A DNA stretch of 64,000 bases, taken from positions 227,926 through 291,925 of the forward strand of contig NW_019775560.1 of the NCBI RefSeq assembly GCF_001039355.2, given 5' to 3'. This document shows positions 37,501 to 48,147 of this stretch, piece after piece. Position numbers and translations under genes: made by a program. The number at the start of each line of letters is the position of its first letter. The first letter of the stretch is position 1. This DNA comes from Lingula anatina. Taxonomy: Eukaryota > Brachiopoda > Lingulata > Lingulida > Lingulidae. Below the pieces are notes generated by a model. That model had not been told where the DNA came from and did no database searches. It saw only the letters and a list, made by a program, of their open reading frames with translations.

Positions 37501-40500
37501 CAAAACGTTTTACTGTAATTCCGAGACAGGATGGTCTTGGGGGTTGCCCCAATATGTTGGCGGATTTCTACCGTCTACTAGTGTTGAGGACTGTAAAGGT
37601 AAGCTCTTCACATTTGGATATTAAATAATGATGACTTTATTTTACCAGAAGTTCTTATAATTGTTGTTCATGTATATAAGCTATCCAATAAAATACACTT
37701 CGTAAATGATTGCCCATTATTTTGTTAGACGCAGCGTACTCAATGTGTAATCTAAAATTTACATGGGAAATTATATTTTCAAATTGAGGATGGTGCCATT
37801 TAACTAATATTTTGGTAGATTGTGTTTCCAAACTTTACAAATCAACTGCGCGAATGGTCATTTATTGCTGAAATGTGTCGTTTTTAGTGGGGGATATTCT
37901 AGGGGTAGACGGTGGTTTGGATGGGATAATTGCTGATGTTCCTTTGTATGGACACTCCGAAGAAAATCAGATAAAGACAGAGGTTGCTGATGGTGTTAGG
38001 GCCAAACTAAAAATACTTGGAAAATGCTCCAAATCGTGCGAGGTAAGAAAGTCTCATGTTTCCAGTGGGGAAATGTTTTACATGTCATTATTATGGATAC
38101 ACTTGATGTGCAATTGAAATTCCGAAGTAAAAATAATGCCTGGAAGTATAACAATTGTGTTGCCGAAGGTCACGTGCATGTCCATATCTGATAAAACATT
38201 CTTCTTGTATGGGATGAGCTTGTGATATTATGGGTGAATATTCTATTAAAGCGCCCTTTGGAATCTTTTAGGTCAAGGACGTCCAAGTTAAGCGAGCAGG
38301 GACTGTAAAGCGGGACACAATGGTCACTTTTAACATAAGGATCGTGCTCCACATCCGCGGTGGTGACACAAATGCAAGCTCACTTTCTGAAGTTAAAGCA
38401 CACGTCATAAGACTGGCAAAAACAATGCAGTGGGTATCAATGGTTGGCGCGAACGTAACCTTAAAGATACCTGTATACACTGTAGCTGTCCCGAATATCA
38501 TCTCAGTTAAGCATCTCATGTAATTTACAATTAGCTGCAGATAGTAACTGAGTTTATGGTGCATTTGTCTGAGCTCAGCTGAGTTCATCTGCTGTCTTTT
38601 CTTATTTAAGGTCTACGGCGTCTGCTATCAAACATGCCCTGCAGTCTACCCCTATAGCAATCTCTGTGAACGGCCAATATATGGACTTACAAACCGACAA
38701 CTTGGTGATAAGTAGACCACGGACAGGATGTCGCATGGGGTCCATTAAACGTGGAATCAAATGCTGTGAGTTCCTCCTGTGTATGATATTTATTATATTA
38801 GATGTCTGTGGTATGTAACCTTTAAAGGTACATTGAAATGTCTTCCACATTATGGGATTAACTTTTTGCATTCTTTTCGGAGAGCAACCAGTATGTAAGA
38901 ACTACTTGTCAAGCAAAAATTGGATGTCAAATTTGGCAAAAGTCAGAATTAACGTTTTTTTATGAAGGTATTAACGTTCTTTATGGTTGTATTCATAAAG
39001 GTTAGAAAATCATCCTTAAGCTTCGCATCATAATTCTTAACATCTAATGATAGGAGACAAGCAGAGAAATAGCGTCCACATTCCACTGCAATTTTTTACC
39101 GCGTAAAATAATAAGACCAATCATTTCAGACCGTTGTCCACGTGGTACTTATCATGATGCAAATGATGGGGATTGTCTGTCTTGTCCGTTTGGACATTAT
39201 CAGGACAACCCTGGGCAAGTGTCTTGTATCCGGTGTCCTAAAGGCAAAACAACTGATAGAATTGGGCTATCAAACGCCACTGAGTGCAAAGGTACAGTAT
39301 ATGATACTCGCGTTTGTAATTTTTACATTTTGTTTTGATATACAAATACATGGGGAGCTTTGTTCTCCTCTCACTCGTTCTCGTCCTGCCTGTTCCCCTG
39401 TTCAACCTTACTTAATGAGACTTCCTAAAGTGTTCCTCTTGTTTTTACATTTGTTCATTTGGCTGGGAGAAGTGTCATAAATTGGCTTTTCCTGGGGGAA
39501 ACGACGTTTTTTCCATAGTTGAATTCATTCCAACATATTCAAAGTTAGTCTCTGTTTTTAAAAAGTCTGTTTCTTTTCGGAGGATTGCCAGGCATGCATA
39601 ACAGCGAAACTTATACTTTTTACCACTAGAGTATTTCAGTTGCGACTGTGGTATCCACCCTTGTGTATTGAATGGCTCAACATTTACGTGCAAATGTCTT
39701 TCGGGATATATCTTAAAGAACGGAACATGCAAAGGTAAAACTTATCCAATAGAATAATGAATAAAAGACCTACTTTAAGTTTACAGATGTGTATGTTTTG
39801 AAATGTGTTGAAAATTAGCTCTGCGACACGATTAAGACGATTAAAATATCTCCATATATCTTCATAAATGTATAATTTGCATGTCACATTAATTAACTAT
39901 TCAGTTCCCTTTAATACTTGTATTGTTCTCATCAATAGATATAGATGAGTGTGCCACCAAGAACCCTTGTCCAACCAATTCCCGTTGCGTTAATCGAGAG
40001 GGTTCCTTCCGATGCCAGTGTTTGCCTGGATTCCAAGGTCGCAACTGTGAAGGTGCGGCTTTATATTCCATACTACTTCGAAGGGCAACTATTGCTTTCT
40101 TACAGTATAGCTCTATTTTTATAGTCGAGAATAAGGGAATTAAGGTAAATGCGAAATGTGAAAAAGTTGTTCACAAATATGTTCTTTGACAGAGTGCAGC
40201 ATGATTGGTAGAAGCTATATATTGTGCGTCGAACCCGTGAATTGCAAACTGTTATGTTTCCTTTGCATAATATTCAGGAAATACACACATAGAATGTTTC
40301 CGATTTCAGACATTGATGAATGTTTGAAGACGTGCAATGGCCCTCACCAGATATGCGTTAACACTGTTGGTAGCTTCCGGTGCAACTGTACAGTGGGATA
40401 TTTCGGAGACAGCTGTGGTCAGTGAATTAATCATTTTCAGAAGGACATGAAATAATTCGTATCTGAACCTGGAACGTACTACAATTAAATGATAAAATAG

Positions 40501-41359
40501 TAGTCCTCGATGTTTTAAACGCAAAATTGTACTTGTACAAACCAAAGTGTGTGTTATTTAGTTTCAGTACTTCAGATATTAACCGGTACCATAATGTTGA
40601 TGGAATTTTGCGTTTTGAACTGTTTTATTTTTTAGATGATTTATGTCCAAATGGCTTCATTCCTGTGTCTGATTCATGGTGTGTGCACATCTTCAATACC
40701 TCAAACCCACAAGACGAGCGCCTGAACTACGAGAACTCCACCTCGGCGTGTGCTGCCCTCTATCGGCAGGCACGTCTGGTGACCATTAAGACTAAAACCG
40801 AGTATAAACACCTTACAAAATTGCTGGCGTCATCGAACATAGAACACTGGATAGGTGGGTGCAGAATATACATAAATATGATCTATTTGCTTAATATGTA
40901 TATTTACATAAATTATAGTACTGGTATTGGGCACAATTGTTTATACTCAAATGTTGATGGAAGCATGGCTTTAGTGGGAAATGTAACCTAGTTGCTTCGC
41001 GTATGTGTAAAATGCACGTAGGATATAAGGGGAAGTTGCAGCGCGTCATGTATTCGAATATGATAAATGCATATTTGAATATTGTAAATTACTGTCTTAT
41101 ATTGTGCTTCCCCACCATGTTAGGACTTAACGACAGGGCACAAGAGGGTCACTTTGTTGCCAGCGATGGCTCCATGCTTGGGAGCGGCGATTTTACTGAG
41201 TGGGCACCTGGCAGGCCATCCACGAATACATCAACCAACTGCGTCGTCATGGGCGGGAAAAGCGATGCATATATGTGGCGAGACGCTGGCTGTTATGAAG
41301 CAAAATCGTTCCTTTGTGAATTCAGGCGCAAGTCTGGATTATCTCCCATTATTGGTTAA
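34545..41359 (+). CDS. G4: CTLD-TSP1-sushi-module-EGF-CTLD secreted protein
   Basis: Fifteen exons: 34545-34788, 35010-35231, 35696-35869, 36575-36748, 37018-37191, 37374-37598, 37888-38042, 38272-38429, 38611-38765, 39130-39291, 39630-39734, 39939-40052, 40310-40417, 40636-40854, 41124-41359. They total 2625 nt, giving 874 residues. Signal peptide (MESIHILVIVYTLIFCLQSA); CTLD to 155 with EPN and IND; TSP1 156-213; sushi 214-404; unassigned module 405-560; GCC2/GCC3 561-614; EGF 615-649; DIDEC EGFs 650-723; C-terminal CTLD 724-874 with MWRDAGCYEAKSFLCE and no EPN. From the sushi exons on it is nearly identical to G2; the first calcium-EGF exon differs at 2 of 114 bases by hand count. Its N-terminal lectin domain is quite different from that of G2. 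The GTG in frame just before the ATG at 34545 is not taken as a start. Confidence 0.9.
36378..36503. repeat. 18-bp minisatellite in G4 intron
   Basis: Seven imperfect 18-bp units of the type TTCTCTCTAGTGAGGAGG run end to end. The same intron of G2 (about 17360-17480) has a disordered version. The minus strand is open through it, giving a six-residue peptide repeat that is not regarded as coding. Confidence 0.85.
37888..38765 (+). other. Unassigned 156-residue module of G4 (three exons)
   Basis: Exons 37888-38042, 38272-38429 and 38611-38765 have the same lengths and phases as in G2 (155, 158, 155 nt). The protein is close to that of G2, with VDGGLDGIIADVP, CSKSC, ISVNGQYMDLQTDNLVIS and CRMGSI. 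The lack of indels suggests a constrained fold. Confidence 0.6.
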
Positions 41360-42845
41360 CTTGCTTAATTTTCAAGGACTGTCCACACTGTTCCTCAATA
41401 GACAGTTTTGCTCACATTTTGAAAAACTATGCAAGTGTGATGGATATGTCTGGTAAACAAAAGGAGCGTACCTCACTTTAGACCTTGACACTTTATACTT
41501 TAGACGATATCTTAGTGGGCATGTCACTTTGTCTTACTTTGGGTGTTTTTTCTAGCAAACATTTTGACTTGAAACCTTCGGTAATATCTTCTCATATTCA
41601 TAATCTAAAGCTGTTGTGCTGGGATAAGACGATTTTGAGTTTCACCTGCAGTTGTAAAAATTGAAAATCAAATTTTGAGATATTTTTAATTCACACGATA
41701 TAATGGTCCAACAATGGCTTAATCCGTGTTTGCAGGATTGGTATGGATGATTGATCACTTATTAAATATGTGTTGTTCACTGTATGAACAATGATATTAT
41801 CAATTGTTATTCAATTAATTATAAGAACGCATCAGCTTTTTATAAACGTATATACGTATATGCATATATATTTACAATATTATATTTATGTCTTCAATTC
41901 CAATAAATGCATATATATAGTCCTGCTTGAAACGTGCTGGTGACACTGTTTGACAAAGATACAAGTAGGAATGCATGATTGTGACTGGTAAAGAAGTAAG
42001 TTTAGATAATTTAATGGACATGGTATTAATTCCTCTTTTGCAATGTTTCCATTTTCACGAGCAATTTTTTTTTTTGACAAAAGGCGTTCGATAAAATCAT
42101 TTGACAACCCTTTAACTATGGTAAGGTTGCATGTCGTTTTGTGAATAAGTTAAACTATGGAATAACTGCTCCGGCTAATAGAGCACTTACACTGCGTCCG
42201 CCCAAAACACAGATGCAACGCTCATCATTTCAGATGGCAGGATTTAAAGATATACCAACAACGGGTCAAGTATATTGTAACATAGTTCCCTTCACCATGG
42301 CACAATTGATGACCTCTTTAACAACCAAATTAACCACGCGCGTGTTTGTGTGTGCGTATGTGCCCATGTGATGAATTAATGATAAATATGATAAGGATCT
42401 TATGTTTTATATACATACTGAAACTTTTTAAAGCATAAATATGTAATTATAAAATATGTAATTATTTTGTGCTATAAAAAATCGGAGACGTTGGAATTGT
42501 ATCATCACTTGGGTGAAAAGACGGCAACTTTTTCACTCACAATTTACCAGTACAGTGAGAGCTTTGAAATGAGGGTAAAACCTTGTTAAGTGTGAACAAC
42601 TTTACATATATTTCTGCCCGACAATGTTTTCCATGTTATTTCCTTTAAGATTATAGAGCATGCACTACTTTAAACATATTTCTAACAGACATGTGCAAAT
42701 TTTACCATGTTATTTCCTTTAGGATTATCTCCTTTGTACTGAAAACAGGTTATCTTCCAGAGTATGAACACATGTGCGTCAATCTTTTCTATTTAGACAC
42801 TGTTCCATATTTGATTTCAATAGACATGCCCATCCGTGTACCAAT
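41360..42845. other. Intergenic region G4-G5
   Basis: No gene. It is homologous to 22504-23974 over its whole length. The conserved AATAAA at 41902-41907 is a likely polyadenylation signal of G4. G5 starts directly after the homologous stretch. Confidence 0.65.
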
Positions 42846-45117
42846 ATGACTTGGTGCTGGATTTTGACGACACTTTTACTTCTGATAGCGTGCACCATTC
42901 AGCCCGGCAGAGGCGCGGTGTACTGCCCGCCCTATTCGAACTACTTTGAATGGGTTGGTCCATATTGTTTGCGTTTTGAGAACTTCTATAAGAAATCGTG
43001 GTACGATGCAAAACGTGAATGTGAGGCGAAGGGAACACATTTGCTGGTGTTGGAAACCACAGGAAAACGGGACGAAATCATACGTTACTCAGAAAATAAG
43101 GGAAGTAAGTATAACCTTCTTCGTAATGAAATTATGGTAATTTGTAATGTTATTTGTAATTTCCATAAATGCAATTTTATAAAGGACAGGTTAATTGTAA
43201 TTTCCATAAATAAAATTTTAAAAAAGGACAGTTTTAAGGTATATTTGCCATATGTTTCTCGACAACATACAGGTCTGTTGTAGCTTTAAAATAAATCTTC
43301 AACATAGCGATTCGATTGCAATCGCAAATTATTTGATAGCAATTGCGAAGGATTTTATTTCAATTGCATTTGCTTAAATATACCAAAAACAGAAGGGCAA
43401 TCTTGACAAGCAACATTTTTTCAATCTTAACAAACAATATTTTGCTACTCAAATCCAGATATTTGAATATTTCTCACTCATATTTCAGACTGGGAGTATT
43501 ATTGGGTAGATGGAACCAAAGTGAACGGCAAATGGATCTGGAGCTCGACAAGAAAGCCACTTTCGACAGCTCTGTGGATGCCAGAAGAACCAAATGGCGA
43601 TGGCAGTTGTATGCAATACTATAGCGATTTTAATGATAGGCAGAAAGGCCCAAAAGGTCTAAATGACCGAAGTTGTTCTTTGGCGTACGAATTCATATGT
43701 GAAGACGATTCGGGTGAGTAATAATTAAGAAATACTTCATTGCAATTAGAAGAACATTACTTTAGTGAAATATTTAACACTGAAGCTAAAGGTACAGGAA
43801 ATATAATAATGTAAGATTTAAGTAACGGATTTGAAAAAGGATGTCAAACAAATAAACACGTACTTTTTACTAAAAATTGTAATAACAGAAAAGGAAGCAA
43901 ATCTGCATTTCGAATAGAGTGATCCAGCTCTAAATACAATGACCACACAAAAACTGGATATGGAAGACGTTTTCAAAAATATATTTTAAATTCTTACACC
44001 TTTTTTTCTTCAGTCAACAGCATAATATTGAAAACGTTTTCACCTCCAATATTTCGATGTCTAGCAAAACATCTTCATCAGAGAATGAGGCTATCCAGGT
44101 AAAAACCTTTTCAGCATTAAGCTGTTGACTGAAGAAAAATTACTTCGTTCTTATAACATAACACAGCTGATGAAATTCTTCTCTGTCTGTCTGTTATCTA
44201 GTTAATGGCATGTGGAGAGCCTGGGGAAGTTGGAGCAGCTGTTCGGTAACCTGTAGTTCAGGGCAACGCTTTCGCACTCGTGTCTGTGATAATCCCGCAC
44301 CTAAGGGAGCAGGTGCCCCCTGTAGTGGCCTTGACCGACAAACTGAACCCTGTCACCATAGAACGTGTCCAGGTACGTGACTTATTTTTACTGGGGAGGA
44401 AACAACCGAGTTATAGTTCCAAGGACAGTGCTCTAGTGAGCGTGACATCTCCCAGACACACATTTATGGTCGGGTGCTTTCCTTGCAGTCGCCTTATGTT
44501 GACATTTATCGAATATATTGTTTTCCTTCCAGTGTTGGTTTGAGCATATGGCTTTAAATATTTATATCACCCTGTTTTTCATATAGTCGATTCACATTTA
44601 TATAGGGTTATCTAAAACCGAATTCATACATATTGTCACAGTCTGCAAAGCATTACACTTTGATAAAATTTTCTTCAAACTTCGTAATAGCTTAAATGTC
44701 TTATATGAAGACGAATTGAATATGAAACATAAAAAAATTAGAATTGTTCACTTTGGACATTAATGTTGATAACTACAGTGGACGGAGCCTGGAGTGTCTG
44801 GACACACTGGTCAACGTGCAGTAAAACATGTGGTCAAGGCCACAGGACAAGACACAGGGCGTGTAATAGTCCACCTCCAACCAATGGTGGCAAGGACTGC
44901 CCAGGACAATTAGTTCAGGTCGAAACGTGCAAAGGTCAGCCGTGTCCAGGTACGTGTACGGGGTTGGTATTCCGATATAGTAAATCACATAAACCAGCCA
45001 TCCATATTAATCATACTTATACGTGGATTGCAATTTGGCTCTAAAATTTTATTTATACTTAACTCAAACTAAAAACATGCATTGTTCTTTTCATAATCAC
45101 GGGTATTTCTGCTTGCA

Positions 45118-45162
<45 letters not shown>

Positions 45163-46361
45163 CTTGGTATTTCTAGGATTCCCCATAGGGGAATACTATT
45201 GTTGTTGCTGTTCTAATTATTATTATTATTATTATTCTTATTAGGATTCCCCATAGGGGAATACTATTGTTTTTCCTGTTCTTCTTCTTCTTCTTCTTCT
45301 TCTTCTTATTATTATTTTTCGTCAAAAAAATTCTTTCTAAAATTCTGAAAAAATTCATACTGATAGCCTATAAAAAGTTATTCCGGTCCATCCAATTTCA
45401 TTGACCTTGACCTAATTTTCAAGGTCACAGAGCCTTTTAATATGAACATTTTGCAATTTTCAAAATACAATATCTCCTAGAATTTTCAACATTTTGACAA
45501 ATCCTTTCATAGATGAGGTCACTTAATGATTTTATATCATGTGACCCAATTTTAGGAAAGTAGGTCAGGTCAAGGTCAAAATTATTGTATGATATGCTCC
45601 AAATGGTTGACATTCGGCAGGGGGTAAACCAGATGTCACAGAGCCACAAGGATGATATAGAAAGTTGCCCTGTACATGTATATCTGTCCAGTGCAGTCGC
45701 TAATAATATTGACAATTGACTGATTAGATTTTTTAATATAAAATTTTAAATATTAATAATTTCACAGAAATAGTGACTTTGTCAATTTCTCCATGAAATC
45801 CTGATTTTTTGTGATAACATGCTATACCCCAAACCTTGACCTTCAATTTCAAGGTTATTTGGACATTTCAAGGTGACATATTCACTTGGGCTAAAACTTA
45901 TGTATTGTTGACCCACCTCCCCTAATCCACATATGCTCTTTCAGAATATGGGATCAGAATTAGCACATGGCCTTGTAATTGACCTTTCTTCAAGGTCATT
46001 CCACCTCTATTTTGCAGGGGAATCCTCAGCCACTGGCTTCAGCCAGTTGCAGTCTAGTTTTATTTATTTCAGCCAAGCTCTGCCCTGCTGGGTTCACTGA
46101 GGTAACCAACAGTTTGTGCCTGTACATCTCCGACCCAAAGACAGAGGCATACAATTATTTTCTGTCTATGAAGGTGTGTGCCTCGCTGTCTCCACTGTCT
46201 CGCCTGATGACAGTAAAGAACACATACGAATATCATAACATGGTCAGGTTCTTGACTACAGCAACTGAATACTGGATAGGTAAGTCTCAGCCCAGTAAGT
46301 GAGGGATAGATAAGAGTGCCAGCGTATTAACGATTTAACAAAAGCTTGTCATGATAGTCAA

Positions 46362-46394
<33 letters not shown>

Positions 46395-46773
46395 ATTTTA
46401 AACTACCCTATTACAAAATGATATGACTGATCTGTTTCTGGAAATGTTATCCCGTCATCTGTGACATGAAACGACTTTATCTGTGAAATTTACATTTCAA
46501 AATAATAATAAACCTTAGTAAAACTGGCAATGTAAAATTATTATCTAATCAGGTGATGACACTACAAGCAGCAGTGATGCCAGTACCAAGCTCGGTGGTG
46601 GAAGCTTCGCTCTCTGGGCAGCTGGATATCCGTCCTCGCTATCCCTTGGCAATTGCGTTGACTTAAGCGGAAAGAGTGGAGCGTTTCTGTGGCAAGACGC
46701 CCCTTGCTGGGAAAGAAAACCCTTCATTTGCGAACTAAGACCCAAAGATGGAATGGCACCTATTGTTGGTTAA
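42846..46773 (+). CDS. G5: secreted CTLD-TSP1-TSP1-CTLD protein
   Basis: Six exons: 42846-43104, 43489-43713, 44202-44372, 44779-44949, 46073-46279, 46553-46773. They total 1254 nt, giving 417 residues. Signal peptide (MTWCWILTTLLLLIACTIQP); CTLD to 161 with EEPNGDGSC and LND; TSP1 162-218 (WRAWGSWSSCSVTC) and 219-275 (WSVWTHWSTCSKTCG); C-terminal CTLD 276-417 with FLWQDAPCWERKPFICE and no EPN. ATG 42846 is chosen because it opens the signal peptide; the upstream in-frame stretch has no other support. Intron 2 carries repeat D and intron 4 a TIR element of about 0.85 kb. The second TSP1 and C-terminal CTLD are closest to those of G1 and G7, whereas the N-terminal domain is distinct. Confidence 0.9.
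44006..44136. mobile_element. Dispersed repeat D, copy 2, with terminal inverted repeats
   Basis: A perfect 16-bp inverted repeat (TTCTTCAGTCAACAGC at 44006-44021, its complement at 44121-44136) encloses the core CAATATTTCGATGTCTAGCA and ATCTTCATCAGAGAATGAGG. It lies in intron 2 of G5. The form is that of a short non-autonomous element. Confidence 0.8.
45121..45152. repeat. TA microsatellite
   Basis: About 16 TA units at the left edge of the TIR element in intron 4 of G5. Confidence 0.95.
45175..46060. mobile_element. TIR element in G5 intron 4
   Basis: AGGATTCCCC at 45175-45184 pairs with GGGGAATCCT at 46017-46026. Behind the left end the unit ATTCCCCATAGGGGAATACT is repeated (45178 and 45246), with TTA and TTC microsatellites between and after. 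The interior has several short palindromic pieces of the type TCAAGGTCA/TGACCTTGA, and no open frame with homology. The tail to about 46060 (CAGCCACTGGCTTCAGCCAG) may belong to it. It ends 13 bases before the next exon, so the exon's branch site may derive from the element. Confidence 0.7.
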
Positions 46774-47084
46774 ATGGCAAAAGTGTTAGAGTTCATAGCT
46801 CATTAAATAGCTCAATTGCTTTGATGAAAATATCTTTGTCCAAGCACACAGCATGGTGGATAGCAAAACAATAAATTTGTTAATTGGAATCATGCAGACG
46901 TTGAACTTTTGTTGAAATATTATATTTACTTGCAATATCATTGATTGCAAATGACCGTCTGGCGAGAATATAGCCCTAAGGTAACACATTCCATTTCCGA
47001 TGTGCTAAGCACAATACGCTGTTTACAGAAACCTCTCGGCTGGATGGAACCTACGGTACAGGGTTGTTATCAGAAACTGGCCGT

Positions 47085-47253
47085 ACTCAGAACAGTGGAC
47101 TAACTGTTCTGCGGGTCAAATATAGCGACCCACTAAAAACCTTGTTGTCTAATCCTCTGATAGTCACTGAATAGATTCCCCATGGGGACGTTTCCAAGTG
47201 GGTCGGCCATATTTGACCCTCGGACTAGTTAGTCCACTGTTCCGAATGAGCTC
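47085..47253. mobile_element. Inverted-repeat element family A, copy 2
   Basis: Left arm ACTCAGAACAGTGGACTAAC, then GGGTCAAATATAGCGACCCACT; right arm AGTGGGTCGGCCATATTTGA and TTAGTCCACTGTTCCGAATG. Arms are about 50 bp and the centre about 70 bp. Same family as 13316-13494. Confidence 0.8.
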
Positions 47254-47610
47254 TTAATGCACACACCCCCTCCTCGGCAAGCTCGGTGGATCATTTATAG
47301 TTTAAATTAGGAGACATATCCCACTTTTAGCACCACAAACATTTAGCATCTTATCTGCCTGCATTAATTGTGCAATTAAAAATATCGCCAGACAAATCAC
47401 ACGTAATTAAATTCTCCAATCCCATGTTGGATGTGAGCAAGATTAAATGAATCATTCCCTGTACGTGTGCACGAGCAAAATCCGCCTTGTTTCTATGTAA
47501 ACACTAGTTTCTTTAGTAAACGGTGTCTTAGAACCATGTCACAAACACAGACACAAACTCCTTTTTTACTTCACTGGTACGTGTGACCCCATCTTCGTCA
47601 TTTAAATGCT

Positions 47611-47855
47611 AGGGGACCATTCCCAGACCCTGTGGATCTGTGGATCGATCTATCTCAGAGGGGATTCTCGCTTAATTGCTATCAACTTAAGCGGTTTAAA
47701 TGTCTGTCACGGGGTAATTAACTATCGTTTAGCAGCTTCAGTAGGCGTGTCAGACATCTAAGCCGCTTAAGCTGAACGCAATTTCATGAGAAACCCATTG
47801 GAGATGGATCGATCCCGTTAGATCGATCTAGGCATGGGAACCCAGTCTAGGTCTG
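47611..47855. mobile_element. Inverted-repeat element family B, complete copy
   Basis: Arms of about 85 bp: the left begins AGGGGACCATTCCCAGACCC and runs to AACTTAAGCGGTTTA; the right begins TAAGCCGCTTAAGCTGAACG and ends CCAGTCTAGGTCTG. GATCGATC motifs sit inside both arms. No coding capacity. Confidence 0.75.
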
Positions 47856-48147
47856 TACCTGTTTACCAGGACGTTTGTCTAGTTTTTTGTAAAGTTTTGC
47901 GACAGCTGTTATCAAACGTCTGCTAATTGGTCGCTTAGTTTGCTAACATTCCACCGTTGATTCAGATCTTACCTTACACCTACACCAACTACGAACGCCA
48001 TTAATCCCATGCAGTTAAAAAAAGGCCAATTTATTCAACTGAGTTGTCCTGAAAAAACTTTGCTCCCCTATTTACACTGTAAGTTGTGTATTCATTACAC
48101 CATTAGATATCACTGCAAACAGCGATACCACAGGTGTTGAAAATATC

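Larger units (their letters stand above)
46774..48147. other. Intergenic region G5-G6
   Basis: No gene. It contains one complete copy each of inverted-repeat families A (47085-47253) and B (47611-47855). The rest is plain AT-rich sequence. Confidence 0.6.
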
